Below are positions 17,595-27,634 of a DNA stretch of 64,000 nucleotides, piece by piece (within the stretch, counting starts at the first letter, position 1; every line of letters starts with the position of its first letter). The notes beneath the pieces are model-generated. The model worked only from the letters and a program-made list of their open reading frames with translations, had not been told where the DNA came from and did no database searches. Source of the stretch: Acinetobacter kookii (lineage in GTDB: Bacteria > Pseudomonadota > Gammaproteobacteria > Pseudomonadales > Moraxellaceae); NCBI RefSeq assembly GCF_900096895.1, contig NZ_FMYO01000001.1:558001-622000 (forward strand), read 5' to 3'. The position numbers and the translations under genes were made by a program.

Positions 17595-20099
17595 ATGCTA
17601 TTCATCATCAGTCTGCTTATTCAATTTTTTACAGTATGGGCCATCTTCTTTTTTGGATTAAGCCGTAATGCCGGCGCTATTACAACGATTATTGTGGCTG
17701 TCATCACTGCATTTATTAGCCCCTGGTCGCTGATTTTTGGTATTCCGCTCATCCTCATCAGTTTAATTGTGATGATTGATTCATTACGAATGGCATTGAT
17801 GACCAAGCCTGCGTATAAAGCGCTGGCAAATGCCATGCCGACAATGAGTACCACTGAGCGCGAAGCTTTGGATGCCGGTACCAGCTGGTGGGAAAAAGAC
17901 CTGTTTATGGGCGCACCGGACTGGTCTAAATTCGAAAGTTATCCCTATCCCACCCTTTCAGAAGAAGAACAGTCTTTTTTAGATCATGAAGTAGAGCACT
18001 TATGCACCATGCTGAATGACTGGGATATCCATCATCATTACAAACATTTAAGCCCAGAAGTATGGAGCTACATTCGTGAAAATGGTTTCTTGGGACTGAT
18101 TATTCCCAAAGAATATGGTGGCCGTGACTTTAGTTCATTTGCGCAAAGCCGGATTATGAGCAAAATTGCCTCTCGCTCATTGACCGCTGCCGTGAGTTGT
18201 ATGGTACCCAACTCTTTGGGACCAGGTGAACTGTTACTGCACTACGGCACTGAAGAACAAAAGAACCGTTACTTACCGGGTTTAGCCAAGGGCGAAGAAA
18301 TCCCCTGTTTTGGCCTCACCAGTCCTGAAGCAGGTTCCGATGCCGGTGCCATTCCAGATACTGGCGTGGTCTGTTATGGCGAGTTTGATGGCCGGCAAGT
18401 GCTTGGCCTACGCATGAATTTTTCCAAACGCTGGATTACCCTTGCCCCGATTGCGACCGTGATTGGTCTGGCTTTTAAGCTATATGATCCGGATGGATTA
18501 TTAGGCGATAAAAACAAGATGGACTATGGCATTACCTGTGCCCTGATTCCTGCCAGCCATGAAGGGGTGAAAGTCGGTGCACGGCACAATCCGGGATCTC
18601 CATTTATGAACGGAACAGTAGATGGCAAGGATGTGTTTATTCCACTGGACTGGATTATTGGCGGTGCTGAAAATATTGGGAAAGGCTGGCGCATGCTGAT
18701 GGAATGTCTGGCAGTCGGTCGTGGTATTTCCCTGCCTGCCTTATCCACTGCGGCCAGTGAAATGACCTATCTAAACGTAGGCGCTTTTGCCAAAATCCGT
18801 CAGCAATTCAAGATTTCCGTGGGTAAATTTGAAGGGGTACAGGAAGCCACCAGTGATATTGCCAGTGATACCTATATGCTGGAAGCTTTCCGTTATCTGG
18901 TGACTTGTGGGCTGAATCAAGGCGGTAAACCTGCGGTGATGACAGCCATGGCCAAATACTATGCCACCGAAGCCATGCGCCGCGTGGTCAATCATGGGAT
19001 GGATGTGGTCGGCGGTCGTGCCGTTCAGCTCGGTCCACGTAATTTTCTGGCGCTGTATTATCTGGCTATTCCAGTTTCCATCACCGTTGAAGGTGCCAAT
19101 ATTCTCAGTCGTTCACTGATGATCTTTGGTCAGGGTTCGATGCGCTGCCATCCCTATCTGTTTGAGGAATTGCAACTTCTGCAAGCCAAGGATAAGGACA
19201 CAGCTCTAAAAAGCTTTAACGATATGCTGTTCAAGCACCTAGGCTATACCTTTAACCGTACCGCACGCGCATTTGCCTATGGCTATATCGGTGGCTCGTC
19301 AGATGCACCCAAAAATGTAGATGAATTTACCCGTCCTTATTACAAGATTGTTAACCGTTTAAGTGCCGATTTTTCAGTGACTGCCGATATGTGTCTGGGG
19401 CTGCTTGCCGGTGATATTAAACGTAAAGAAATGCTTTCGGGTCGCCTGGCAGATATTCATGCCAATCTGTTTATCAGTACCGCGATTCTTAAATATTATG
19501 AACACGGCCAGAAAACTGAAACTGAAAAAGTCCATGCCAAACTGGCTTTGCAAAAATCTCTTTACAACGCCCAGGAAGCTTTCTATGGCCTGTTTGAAAA
19601 CTTCCCGGTAGGTATGGCAGCACGCCTGATCAAATTTATCTGTTTCCCGTTGGGCCGACCTTTGAAAAAACCAAGTGACAGCTTAAAACGTGAGTTAGGC
19701 GATATCATGATGCAGGAAAATGTCTTCCGTCGTGAACTGAAAAAACATGTGTTTTACACCACTGCGGAAAATGATGTGACTGGTCGTATGGAATCCACCT
19801 TTAACATGCTCTTAGAAATAGAACCTCTTTGGGATAAATTTAAAAAGGCTGAATCTAAAGGTAAATTTAGAGGCTTAACTTTTGATGAACGTCTTGCAGA
19901 TGCGGTAGAAATCGGTTTTATCATTGAAGATGAAGCATCGAAACTTGCTGTTTATAATGCCAAGCGCTACGACAGTATGCTGACCGATGTTTTTGATTCT
20001 GAACTGGATCAGACACTGGAACTGGAAAATCCTTATAATGATGAGGAAGAATCCGCCCCTATGCCTGATCCAAAGCAGCAGGAACCGTTAGTACCATAA
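17595..20099 (+). CDS. fadE: FadE-type acyl-CoA dehydrogenase
   Basis: Membrane-associated acyl-CoA dehydrogenase for the first step of fatty-acid beta-oxidation, 834 aa, the size of E. coli FadE. The N-terminus has two hydrophobic segments (about residues 2-22 and 27-60). The dehydrogenase core has FGLTSPEAGSDAGA (near 237) and the ITVEGANILSRSLMIFGQ segment (near 495), where the FadE-type catalytic Glu lies. The C-terminal extension ends in an acidic, proline-containing tail. It is followed by its own terminator. Confidence 0.95.
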   Translation: MLFIISLLIQFFTVWAIFFFGLSRNAGAITTIIVAVITAFISPWSLIFGIPLILISLIVMIDSLRMALMTKPAYKALANAMPTMSTTEREALDAGTSWWEKDLFMGAPDWSKFESYPYPTLSEEEQSFLDHEVEHLCTMLNDWDIHHHYKHLSPEVWSYIRENGFLGLIIPKEYGGRDFSSFAQSRIMSKIASRSLTAAVSCMVPNSLGPGELLLHYGTEEQKNRYLPGLAKGEEIPCFGLTSPEAGSDAGAIPDTGVVCYGEFDGRQVLGLRMNFSKRWITLAPIATVIGLAFKLYDPDGLLGDKNKMDYGITCALIPASHEGVKVGARHNPGSPFMNGTVDGKDVFIPLDWIIGGAENIGKGWRMLMECLAVGRGISLPALSTAASEMTYLNVGAFAKIRQQFKISVGKFEGVQEATSDIASDTYMLEAFRYLVTCGLNQGGKPAVMTAMAKYYATEAMRRVVNHGMDVVGGRAVQLGPRNFLALYYLAIPVSITVEGANILSRSLMIFGQGSMRCHPYLFEELQLLQAKDKDTALKSFNDMLFKHLGYTFNRTARAFAYGYIGGSSDAPKNVDEFTRPYYKIVNRLSADFSVTADMCLGLLAGDIKRKEMLSGRLADIHANLFISTAILKYYEHGQKTETEKVHAKLALQKSLYNAQEAFYGLFENFPVGMAARLIKFICFPLGRPLKKPSDSLKRELGDIMMQENVFRRELKKHVFYTTAENDVTGRMESTFNMLLEIEPLWDKFKKAESKGKFRGLTFDERLADAVEIGFIIEDEASKLAVYNAKRYDSMLTDVFDSELDQTLELENPYNDEEESAPMPDPKQQEPLVP

Positions 20100-20112
20100 A
20101 AATTTCAGGAAT

Positions 20113-20139
20113 AAAAACGGCTGATTGAGGCCGTTTTTT
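20113..20139 (+). terminator. Rho-independent terminator after fadE
   Basis: AAAACGGC and GCCGTTTT form an 8-bp stem with an 8-nt loop and a T-run, 14 bp after the fadE stop. Confidence 0.88.
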
Positions 20140-20308
20140 ATAGTCTAATGCTGTCAAAAAGATAATTTTAAGAACAATTTATAATTCATAAGCTCTTTTA
20201 TTAAATTTAACTTTAAATATAAAAAATTGGGTAAACCTCACTTTCTTGAACTTCAAAACGGCAGTTAAGCAAAATGAAAAAGCCACCTCACGGTGTAATG
20301 CTGATCAG

Positions 20309-20336
20309 TTAAGGAGTTTAGAAATAAACTCCTTAA
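20309..20336. repeat. Left subterminal hairpin of the MITE-like element
   Basis: TTAAGGAGTTT and AAACTCCTTAA form a perfect 11-bp stem with a 6-nt loop. It partly overlaps the left inverted end. Confidence 0.8.
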
Positions 20337-20394
20337 TTTTTAGTAATTCATGGCGGAGTCTTATCGTTTTAAATCAAATATTTGCAGTTAATTT

Positions 20395-20528
20395 GTTACT
20401 TTGGTTTCGCCCAAAGTAACCAAAGGCATTTGTCATCCGCAAAACTCGTCAACCACCATCAACTAGCAAATTTGTCGCAGAAACAATCATTTTTTAATGT
20501 AGTCCGGCCTCAAACAGTTGCGGATGAC
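20395..20528 (+). repeat. Modular hairpin repeat, copy 3, inside the MITE-like element
   Basis: GTTACTTTGG and CCAAAGTAAC (20395-20404, 20411-20420) form a perfect 10-bp hairpin of the same type as copies 1 and 2. It is followed by the CAAAGGCATTTG spacer (compare CCAAAATCTTTG in copy 1). A second stem, GTCATCCGCAA with TTGCGGATGAC (20432-20442 with 20518-20528), encloses 75 nt. The third module seen in the other copies is absent. Confidence 0.65.
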
Positions 20529-20559
20529 TTTTCCATATATCAACTACAATCATGAATTT

Positions 20560-20599
20560 AAAAAGAAAATGCCAGTCAGTTTCTTAACTGACTGGCATT
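20560..20599 (-). terminator. MITE right-end hairpin acting as minus-strand terminator
   Basis: AATGCCAGTCAGTT and AACTGACTGGCATT form a perfect 14-bp stem with a TCTT loop (20568-20581 with 20586-20599). On the minus strand it is followed by TTTTCTTTTT. It lies just downstream of the 46-aa minus-strand gene whose original terminator the insertion has split. Confidence 0.75.
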
Positions 20600-20622
20600 A
20601 ACCTCACGGTGGCTTTTTCAAT

Positions 20623-20763
20623 CTAAAAATTAAGAACTTTAGGCAGCAAATAATTACCGATCAAGAACAACATTTGTAGCCCAACGACTGCCATAAAAAA
20701 CATCCAGCCTTTCTTACGTAAAGTCGCTTTATCAATATTTGTATAGATTACAGTTTTTGGCAT
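20623..20763 (-). CDS. 46-aa single-pass membrane protein, function unknown
   Basis: A small gene starting at ATG 20763 with an excellent AGGTGA ribosome binding site about 5 nt upstream. The protein has a charged N-terminus with the basic cluster LRKKGW (residues 15-20). One hydrophobic segment (about residues 21-41) is followed by a short PKVLNF tail, giving a predicted inner-membrane protein with its N-terminus in the cytoplasm. I do not recognise the family. The ribosome binding site, protein character and downstream terminator together support a real gene. It is on the same strand as purL but separated from it by two terminator-like hairpins. Confidence 0.72.
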   Translation of the reverse strand: MPKTVIYTNIDKATLRKKGWMFFMAVVGLQMLFLIGNYLLPKVLNF

Positions 20764-21036
20764 TGTGTCACCTCGCTTAGAGATTCAATCCTGAACTTGT
20801 ATTTAGTGAACCATCTTTCTTCCATATTGCATCGAGATTGGGCATAAAACACAAAAATACCCTTTCACACCAATATAAAAGCAAAATCCAAACCAAGTCC
20901 AGCGGGAGAAATAAAATTAAAAAATAAAACTTACAAAACAAAAAGCCACCCTAAAGGTGGCGCTACTAACGGTGCTATTTTAAATTATTTTCCCATTTGG
21001 TCAAATATTTTCATCAATACACTTATTTAAATTAAT
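20764..21036 (-). promoter_or_regulatory. Gap between purL terminator and 46-aa gene, with a minus-strand hairpin
   Basis: The stretch contains a minus-strand terminator-like hairpin, GCCACC/GGTGGC with a 5-nt loop (20945-20950 with 20956-20961), followed on that strand by TTTTTGTTTTG. It stops no obvious gene, so a short untranslated RNA could end there. The remainder up to 20763 is AT-rich and should include the promoter of the 46-aa gene. A 22-codon open frame just before that gene has no ribosome binding site. Confidence 0.4.
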
Positions 21037-21067
21037 AAAAAAGGGCTGCATTAGCAACCCTTTTTTA
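21037..21067 (-). terminator. Rho-independent terminator after purL
   Basis: AAAAAAGGG pairs with CCCTTTTTT, with inner TGC/GCA pairing around ATTA. On the minus strand it lies about 13 bp after the purL stop and ends in a T-run. Confidence 0.85.
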
Positions 21068-21079
21068 TTTTAGAAATGA

Positions 21080-24000
21080 TTAACCAATGAACTTACGGGC
21101 ATTGCGGAACATGCGTAACCATGCACCATCTTCAGTCCATTCCTCAGGTTTCCAGGAATGCTGAACAGCACGGAAGTTACGTTCAGGGTGCGGCATCATA
21201 ATCGTTGCACGACCGTCTTGTGATGTTACACCGGTAATTGCTTCTGGTGAACCGTTCGGGTTCAATGGATATTGCTGTGTAGCATTACCCAGACTGTCTA
21301 CATAACGCAGGCTGACCTGATTGCCTGCATTTAACGCAGCAATCTTGTCTTCAGTTGCAACCACACGACCTTCACCATGTGCTACCGCGATTGGAAGAAT
21401 CGAACCTTCCATACCATCTAGCAGAATAGAGTGAGATTTTTCAACACGTACGTTGACTGCACGCGCTTCAAACACTTCTGAAGTGTTGCGGTGGAAACGA
21501 GGCCAGTTTTCTGCACCCGGAATCAGTGGAGCCAATTGCGACAACATTTGACAACCGTTACAGATACCCAAAGAGAAGGTTTCTTGACGATGGAAGAATT
21601 TCTCGAACTGGTCACGCAGTTTAGGGTTAAACAAGACGGATTTCGCCCAGCCACCGCCTGCGCCCATTACGTCACCGTAAGAGAAACCGCCACAAGCCAC
21701 AATACCTTCAAAGTCATCCAGGCTGATACGGCCAGCAAGCAAGTCGCTCATGTGCACGTCAACAGTGTTGAAGCCCACTTTGTCGAATGCCGCAGCCATT
21801 TCAACATGACCGTTTACGCCCTGTTCACGCAAAATCACCATGTTTGGACGACGTGAATTAATAAACGGCGCTTCTACAGGTTCATTCAGGTCAAATGTCG
21901 GCTGAGCAATAATACCTTTGTGGTTCTTGTCAGTGATTAAAGCAAACTCTGAATCCGCAGTTTCAACGTTGTCACGTAGACGCTGGATTTGATGTGATAC
22001 TTCAGTCCAGGCCACTTGCAAGTCAGCACGTTCAAGCACCAGACCATTTACAGTTAATTGATCAGTGTTATTGACTGTACCTACTACAGAAATTGCATCT
22101 TTTAAGCTAGATGCTGCAACTTCTGCTTGAAGTTCTGCCCAATCAGATTTGCTGATTTGAAGAACTGCACCAATTTCTTCGGCAAATAAAGCCTCAGTCG
22201 ATTGATCTTCAAGCGCTACACCCAGACGTGAAGCAAACATCATTTCTGCAACAGTGGCCAGTAAACCGCCATCACCGATGTCATGATAAGCCTTGATCAA
22301 GCCACGGTTGTTCCAGTCCTGAACCAATGCAAAGAATGCCTTGAAGTCTTCGAAGCTGTCTACATCAGGCGTTACCGAACCAATCGCTTTATACACCTGA
22401 GCCAGAATCGAACCGCCCAAACGGAACTGACCTTTAGACAAGTCGATACGTACCAGTACTGAATCTTCATTTTTCAGTTCAGGCGTCAAGGTTTTGCGTA
22501 CATCGGTTACCGGTGCAAATGCGGTAATCACGCCAGACATTGGAGATGTTACAGACTTGTCTTCGCCTTCGTCGTTCCAGGTGGTACGCATAGACAACGA
22601 GTCTTTACCAACAGGAATCGCGATACCCAGCGCAGGACACATTTCCATACCGATGGCTTTCACACCTTCGAATAGAGCCTGGTCTTCACCCGGTTGACCT
22701 GCAGCCGCCATCCAGTTCGCAGACAGTTTAATGTCGCTAATCTGGTCAATTTTTGCAGACATGATGTTCGAGATTGACTCAGCCACAGCCAAACGTGCAG
22801 AAGCTGCTGGATTTAACAATGCTACTGGCGGACGTTCACCCATCGCCATCGCTTCACCAGTGTAACCCACAAGGCTGGTGGTAGTGACCGCAGCATCCGC
22901 TACAGGAACCTGCCAAGGACCGACCATCTGGTCACGCGCAACCATACCGGTAATTGAACGGTCACCGATCGTGATCAGGAACGATTTAGAAGCAACGGTC
23001 GGATTTTTCAGAACGCGGAAAATCGCATCTTTCAGGTCAGTGACTTTAGATGCATCAAAGTCGTCGCCTTTGCGTTCAATCGTTTCATATGAACGGCTCA
23101 TGCGCGGTGTACCGCCAAGCATCACCTGCATTGGCATATCCACGGCTTTGTTTTCAAACAATGGATCTTCAACTGTTAAGTGACGTGCTTCAGTCGCTTC
23201 ACCCAACACCGCAAACGGACAACGTTCACGTGCACAAAGAGATTCAAACAGGCTTAAAGAACTTGGACGAATTGCCAGGACATAACGTTCTTGCGCTTCG
23301 TTTGACCAGATTTCCATTGGAGACATGCCTGGCTCAAGTGATGGAATCTTACGCAGGTCAAGCACCGCACCCAACTCATGATCATTCACAAGCTCAGGCA
23401 TGGCATTGGAGATACCGCCCGCACCCACGTCATGTACAGATACGATCGGGTTGAAATCTTCCATGCGCCAGCAGGCATCAATCACTTCCTGACAACGGCG
23501 TTCCATTTCCGGATTTTCACGTTGTACCGAAGCGAAATCGAGGTTTTCACCCAATTTACCGCTGTCTACTGAAGATGCTGCACCACCCCCTAGGCCGATC
23601 AGCATTGCAGGACCGCCAAGTACGATCAATAGATCGCCCGGTTGGATTGCATCTTTTTCAACATGGTCAGGACGGATGTTACCGTAACCACCAGCGATCA
23701 TGATTGGCTTATGGAAACCTTTCACGTCACCATTGACGTTTTGTTCAAATGTACGGAAGTAACCATTTAAGGCAGGACGACCAAATTCGTTGTTAAACGC
23801 AGCACCACCCAATGGCCCTTCAATCATGATTTGAAGTGGAGATGCCATACGTGATGGCTTGCCGTAGTTTTCTTCCCAAGGCTGTTCAAAGCCTGGAATG
23901 TTCAGGTTAGATACCGTGAAACCGGTTAAGCCAGCTTTTGGTTTACCACCACGGCCAGTTGCGCCTTCATCACGAATTTCACCGCCTGAACCGGTCGCAG

Positions 24001-24916
24001 CACCGGCAAATGGTGCAATCGCGGTTGGATGGTTGTGGGTTTCCACTTTCATCAAAATGTGAGCAGCCTGGCTCTTGTATTTATAAACGTGATGACCTGT
24101 TTCATTGTCTTTTTTAGGATAGAAACGCTGCGTGTCAAAGCCCACGATCACAGAAGCGTTGTCTTTATAAGCCGACAATACGTCTGTTGGAGATTCTTTA
24201 TAGGTGTTTTTGATCATCTGGAACAATGACAATGGCTGCTTTTCACCATCAATGGTCCATTCAGAACCGAAGATTTTATGACGGCAGTGCTCAGAGTTGG
24301 CTTGAGCAAACATCATCAGTTCGATGTCGTGCGGATTACGACCCAGCTTGTTAAACGCTGCGGTTAAATAATCAATTTCTTCATCTGACAAGGCAAAACC
24401 AAATTCAGAGTTGGCTTTAACCAATGCATCTTTGCCTTGACCTAAAATATCAATGCTATTTAAAGGTTTTGGTGCAGTTTCGACAAACAAAGCCGCAGCG
24501 TCATCAATATGATTGAACACGCTTTCAGTCATACGGTCATGTAAAACCTGTTTAACTTCATTAGATACTTCAGAGATACCTTTTAAAGTAAACAAAACAC
24601 CGCGTTCTAGGCGGTGTATCGGAGTATTACAGTTGGCAAAAATATCAGTCGCTTTAGAAGACCACGGAGAAATCGTGCCTAAACGTGGCGTTACAAGAAT
24701 CTGAATTTCATCACTTGCTGCCTGACGAACTTCAAAAGAAGCACCATCATTTAATAATTGTAATGCAGATTGATGCTGCTGTTCGTTGAGCGCTTGATCA
24801 AACAGATAAATCCATTGACTTTCAATTGATTGAACAGAACTCATTGACGCAAGACGGTTTAAGAGTTGAGTTTTCTTAAAAGAAGAGTGTGCTGGTGCAC
24901 CGGCCACGATAAACAT
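21080..24916 (-). CDS. purL: Phosphoribosylformylglycinamidine synthase (single-chain PurL)
   Basis: Large FGAM synthase, 1278 aa, converting FGAR, glutamine and ATP to FGAM in purine synthesis. The N-terminal PurS-like part is followed by the synthetase core with NSEHCRHK (about residue 207), [20 protein letters not shown] and a second half beginning near GDRSITG. The C-terminal glutaminase domain has the catalytic cysteine in [10 protein letters not shown] (near residue 1117) and the histidine in MPHPERNFR. The start [13 protein letters not shown] at 24916 aligns with family N-termini, so an in-frame extension to 24961 is rejected. purM and purN are encoded about 22 kb away. Confidence 0.97.
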   Translation of the reverse strand: MFIVAGAPAHSSFKKTQLLNRLASMSSVQSIESQWIYLFDQALNEQQHQSALQLLNDGASFEVRQAASDEIQILVTPRLGTISPWSSKATDIFANCNTPIHRLERGVLFTLKGISEVSNEVKQVLHDRMTESVFNHIDDAAALFVETAPKPLNSIDILGQGKDALVKANSEFGFALSDEEIDYLTAAFNKLGRNPHDIELMMFAQANSEHCRHKIFGSEWTIDGEKQPLSLFQMIKNTYKESPTDVLSAYKDNASVIVGFDTQRFYPKKDNETGHHVYKYKSQAAHILMKVETHNHPTAIAPFAGAATGSGGEIRDEGATGRGGKPKAGLTGFTVSNLNIPGFEQPWEENYGKPSRMASPLQIMIEGPLGGAAFNNEFGRPALNGYFRTFEQNVNGDVKGFHKPIMIAGGYGNIRPDHVEKDAIQPGDLLIVLGGPAMLIGLGGGAASSVDSGKLGENLDFASVQRENPEMERRCQEVIDACWRMEDFNPIVSVHDVGAGGISNAMPELVNDHELGAVLDLRKIPSLEPGMSPMEIWSNEAQERYVLAIRPSSLSLFESLCARERCPFAVLGEATEARHLTVEDPLFENKAVDMPMQVMLGGTPRMSRSYETIERKGDDFDASKVTDLKDAIFRVLKNPTVASKSFLITIGDRSITGMVARDQMVGPWQVPVADAAVTTTSLVGYTGEAMAMGERPPVALLNPAASARLAVAESISNIMSAKIDQISDIKLSANWMAAAGQPGEDQALFEGVKAIGMEMCPALGIAIPVGKDSLSMRTTWNDEGEDKSVTSPMSGVITAFAPVTDVRKTLTPELKNEDSVLVRIDLSKGQFRLGGSILAQVYKAIGSVTPDVDSFEDFKAFFALVQDWNNRGLIKAYHDIGDGGLLATVAEMMFASRLGVALEDQSTEALFAEEIGAVLQISKSDWAELQAEVAASSLKDAISVVGTVNNTDQLTVNGLVLERADLQVAWTEVSHQIQRLRDNVETADSEFALITDKNHKGIIAQPTFDLNEPVEAPFINSRRPNMVILREQGVNGHVEMAAAFDKVGFNTVDVHMSDLLAGRISLDDFEGIVACGGFSYGDVMGAGGGWAKSVLFNPKLRDQFEKFFHRQETFSLGICNGCQMLSQLAPLIPGAENWPRFHRNTSEVFEARAVNVRVEKSHSILLDGMEGSILPIAVAHGEGRVVATEDKIAALNAGNQVSLRYVDSLGNATQQYPLNPNGSPEAITGVTSQDGRATIMMPHPERNFRAVQHSWKPEEWTEDGAWLRMFRNARKFIG

Positions 24917-25365
24917 GCTGATTTTGGCTCCACGGGCAGGTCTATTTGACCCTACCGCCAATGTGACTTAGAGAGAGCGCATATTCTACTGTGTATTGGC
25001 AAAATCAGCTAGATAGAAATTCACGAATGTGGCATCTATTCACTCAAGAACAGGGAAGAATATTTTATTTTTCAGATAAAAATTTTAAAACTCATGAAGA
25101 TTTAATCGATGAATATCTTGTTTCTAAATATTATCGCAACAACTTGAGTTTATTCCGAATCCTGTATGGACCATTGATTTTAAGGCATGGTATTCGAATC
25201 TTATTTTTTATCTCAACAAATACCCTGCTGTCGACTCCTTCATATAACTTGTCATGAATCCATCTATAGACTGTTTTATTAGAAAGACAAATCATGTCGC
25301 CCTGCTCTAGTCGGTGAGACTTTTTTTTGGCATGATGAATTCAGGTCTTCACTGAATAATGATAA
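24917..25365. other. Intergenic region purL / dgt with a doubtful reading frame
   Basis: Nearly 450 bp between the divergent purL and dgt genes. It should contain both promoters. A plus-strand frame from GTG 24991 or ATG 25027 to 25257 (up to 88 codons) has protein-like composition (acidic and aromatic residues, a hydrophobic end) but no ribosome binding site and no recognisable family. It may be a decayed gene fragment or chance. I see no strong hairpin here. Confidence 0.35.
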
Positions 25366-26706
25366 ATGGAACAAATGCGTTGGTTGGAACTGCTTTCGAC
25401 AGTTCGTATTGGTAGCAAAAAACAAAGTTCAGAACAGGCACGTAGCCCTTTTCACAAAGATTATGACCGCATTATCTTTTCACAAAGTTTTCGCCAGTTA
25501 AACCGTAAAACCCAGGTGCATCCGTTAACTCAGCACGATGGCATTCACACCCGTTTGACCCATTCACTGGAAGTGTCGTGTATTGGCCGTTCACTGGGCA
25601 TGCTGGCAGCGGAAAAAATTAAAGATCAACTCCCTGTGTGGATTTCCCCTGCCGATGTCGGTGCCATTATTCAGGCCGCCTGCCTCGCGCATGATATTGG
25701 CAATCCCCCTTTTGGGCATGCCGGTGAATACGCCATTCGTGAATGGTTTGATGATGTATCTCATGGCAATTTTCTGGAAAAATTGACACCGGAAGAACAG
25801 GCCGATGTACGCCAGTTTGAAGGCAATGCCCAAGGCTTACGTTTATTAACAAAAATTGATTACCATCCGAATGACGGTGGTATGCGCCTGACTTTTGCCA
25901 CATTAGGGGCTTATCTCAAATATCCGTGGCTGTCTAAAACCATTGCCTCGCAAGGGGATCGCCCGGCCAGTCAGCGAGCAAAATTTGGCTGTTACCAGTC
26001 TGAAAGAGAGATCTTGAAACAAATTGCTGAACAGCTCGGTTTAATTCAGCTCGGTGAATATCATTATTGCCGACATCCGCTAACCTATTTACTGGAAGCC
26101 GCCGATGACATCTGTTATGCCCTGATTGATCTGGAAGATGGCATTATTTTAAATATGCTGTCCTATGAAGAAGTCGAACCGATTTTTCTCGACTTAATCT
26201 CGGATTATGGCAAGCCCGAAGAACTGTCCATGCCAACCACCACATGGCAGCAAAAAATTGCCGCTTTACGTGGCCGGGTGATGAAACGGCTGGTGGATGA
26301 AGTCACCACGGCATTTGCCAAACATCACTTTGAAATTTTATCGGGTCAACTGAAAGGCAGTTTATTGCAATATTGTTCAGAAGATATTGAACATGGCATT
26401 GAACGGGCAAAAAACCTGGCGCGTGACAAGATTTTTGAACATCCGCAAAAGGCGGGTCTGGAAATTATCGCCCATCAAAGTCTGCAAAACATTCTGGATG
26501 CCTTTATTCCGCTGACGACACCGCATAAGACTTTAAGTTTTAAAGAACAGCGCTTGATGTCCATGCTGCAACGTGCCGGTGTCAATTTTCAAAGCAACCA
26601 CTATGAAAATATTATGCAGGTGCTGGACATTATTTCTAAATTCTCAGACCATCAGGCCTACAACCTGTCGCAAGAGTTACAGGGCAATAAAGCCGGCTTG
26701 ATGTAA
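25366..26706 (+). CDS. dgt: Deoxyguanosinetriphosphate triphosphohydrolase-like protein
   Basis: HD-domain dNTP triphosphohydrolase, 446 aa, releasing triphosphate from dGTP or other dNTPs. Metal-binding residues appear in THSLEVSCIG (about residue 65) and the HD pair in LAHDIGNPPFGHAGE (about 107-121). An EAADDICYALIDLEDG segment, typical of Dgt, supplies the later aspartate. The N-terminus SPFHKDYDRIIFSQSFRQLNRKTQV is the family signature. A second in-frame ATG at 25375 is possible. It is upstream of ruvA by 122 bp. Confidence 0.93.
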   Translation: MEQMRWLELLSTVRIGSKKQSSEQARSPFHKDYDRIIFSQSFRQLNRKTQVHPLTQHDGIHTRLTHSLEVSCIGRSLGMLAAEKIKDQLPVWISPADVGAIIQAACLAHDIGNPPFGHAGEYAIREWFDDVSHGNFLEKLTPEEQADVRQFEGNAQGLRLLTKIDYHPNDGGMRLTFATLGAYLKYPWLSKTIASQGDRPASQRAKFGCYQSEREILKQIAEQLGLIQLGEYHYCRHPLTYLLEAADDICYALIDLEDGIILNMLSYEEVEPIFLDLISDYGKPEELSMPTTTWQQKIAALRGRVMKRLVDEVTTAFAKHHFEILSGQLKGSLLQYCSEDIEHGIERAKNLARDKIFEHPQKAGLEIIAHQSLQNILDAFIPLTTPHKTLSFKEQRLMSMLQRAGVNFQSNHYENIMQVLDIISKFSDHQAYNLSQELQGNKAGLM

Positions 26707-26828
26707 AGATGTTGCAGCTATTCTGACTGGAATTTCTGCTAAATTTAAACCATTATGCCTGAGCATTTTGCCTTTATGACAAATGCTCTCTACTATGCAA
26801 CCAACGATAGATAAGTGAATAAATTAAC

Positions 26829-27431
26829 ATGATTGGATGTCTTATTGGCGAGGTGTTGGCTCTAGAAGCACCGACAGTATTGTTAAATGTAAATGGTGTG
26901 GGCTATGAAATCGACACCCCGCTTTCAACATTTTGCCAATTACAAAAAGGCCAGAAAGTTACACTATGGACGCACCTGGCCGTTCGTGAAGATGCGCAGC
27001 TTCTGTATGGCTTCCTGAATGCACAGGAAAAAACCATCTTCCGTACCCTGCTGAAAGTCAACGGCGTGGGTCCTAAAATGGCACTGGGTATTCTGTCGAC
27101 TTTAAGTGTGGAAATGCTGATTCATACTGTTGAACATGAAGATGTAAATACCCTGGTCAAAGTTCCAGGGGTCGGTAAAAAAACCGCTGAACGCTTGATG
27201 ATTGAACTGCGTGACCGCTTCAAAGCCATGTCAGCTGGCACGACACCAGGCAATTCTACCGTAGAGCAAATCCAGTTTAGTGGTAACTCCGCTGTCGCCG
27301 AGGCAGAAGCGGCGTTACAGTCATTAGGTTATAAACCTTTAGAAGCACAAAAACTGATTAATGCCGTTAAAGCTGACTATACTGAAGCTAGCGACATTAT
27401 CCGTGCTGCATTAAAGTCGATGAATAAATAA
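26829..27431 (+). CDS. ruvA: Holliday junction branch migration protein RuvA
   Basis: RuvA, 200 aa, the junction-binding subunit of the RuvAB branch-migration motor. The N-terminal OB fold starts MIGCLIGEVL. Two helix-hairpin-helix motifs are seen, LLKVNGVGPKMALGIL (about 73-88) and LVKVPGVGKKTAERLMIELRDR (about 107-128). The C-terminal RuvB-binding domain follows a flexible Gly/Thr/Ser linker. ruvB follows on the same strand, but 251 bp containing a repeat element separate them. Confidence 0.97.
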   Translation: MIGCLIGEVLALEAPTVLLNVNGVGYEIDTPLSTFCQLQKGQKVTLWTHLAVREDAQLLYGFLNAQEKTIFRTLLKVNGVGPKMALGILSTLSVEMLIHTVEHEDVNTLVKVPGVGKKTAERLMIELRDRFKAMSAGTTPGNSTVEQIQFSGNSAVAEAEAALQSLGYKPLEAQKLINAVKADYTEASDIIRAALKSMNK

Positions 27432-27459
27432 AAATGTCCAACAATCTTGGATACACGCA

Positions 27460-27634
27460 GGCGACATGGATGTCGCCGTTAGATTGACTTGCGCTACGCT
27501 TTAAAGCAATGCTTAAAGCTTGCTCAGGATATATCCTCAATCTAACAAAAGATTTTTGTTACTTTTGATCTTTCAAAAGTAAAACAATGCCTACACAATG
27601 GTAGTTAAACACAAATCATTAGTTGAGGCTGTGC
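27460..27634 (-). repeat. Modular hairpin repeat, copy 2, between ruvA and ruvB
   Basis: Same modules as copy 1 in inverted orientation. In window order they are GGCGACAT/ATGTCGCC (27460-27467 with 27470-27477), an outer TTAGATTG/CAATCTAA stem (27479-27486 with 27538-27545) enclosing smaller palindromes, TTACTTTTGA/TCAAAAGTAA (27559-27568 with 27573-27582), then TGAGGCTGTGC (27624-27634), the complement of the copy 1 start. It splits what is normally a tight ruvAB operon, so it could affect ruvB expression or mRNA stability. Confidence 0.75.

Larger units (their letters stand above)
20296..20600. mobile_element. MITE-like element with IS4-type ends and an 11-bp target duplication
   Basis: A 305-bp non-coding insertion flanked by a perfect direct repeat ACCTCACGGTG (20285-20295 and 20601-20611). 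The left end reads TAATGCTGATCAGTTAAG. The complement of the right end reads TAATGCCAGTCAGTTAAG, so 15 of 18 positions match. From memory, these ends resemble the terminal repeats of IS4, which also makes 11-13 bp duplications. Removing the element and one repeat copy restores a symmetric terminator, GCCACC-TCAC-GGTGGC with A- and T-runs. Internal hairpins lie at 20309-20336, 20395-20420, 20432-20528 and 20568-20599. It encodes no transposase, so it would move only with help from a related element. Confidence 0.78.

Noticed and set aside
20781..20849. 22-codon minus-strand frame just before the 46-aa gene, considered as a leader peptide
   Set aside because: No ribosome binding site and no run of regulatory codons; probably chance.
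20995..21030. 9-codon minus-strand frame between purL and the 46-aa gene
   Set aside because: Too short to support, with no strong ribosome binding site or conservation evidence available.
21491..21856. 121-codon frame antisense to purL, with other frames of similar size in this region
   Set aside because: Shadow frames of a well-supported 1278-aa gene; no start signals and no family resemblance.
24991..25257. 88-codon plus-strand frame between purL and dgt
   Set aside because: It begins with GTG, has no ribosome binding site and no recognisable family; kept only as a note in the intergenic entry.
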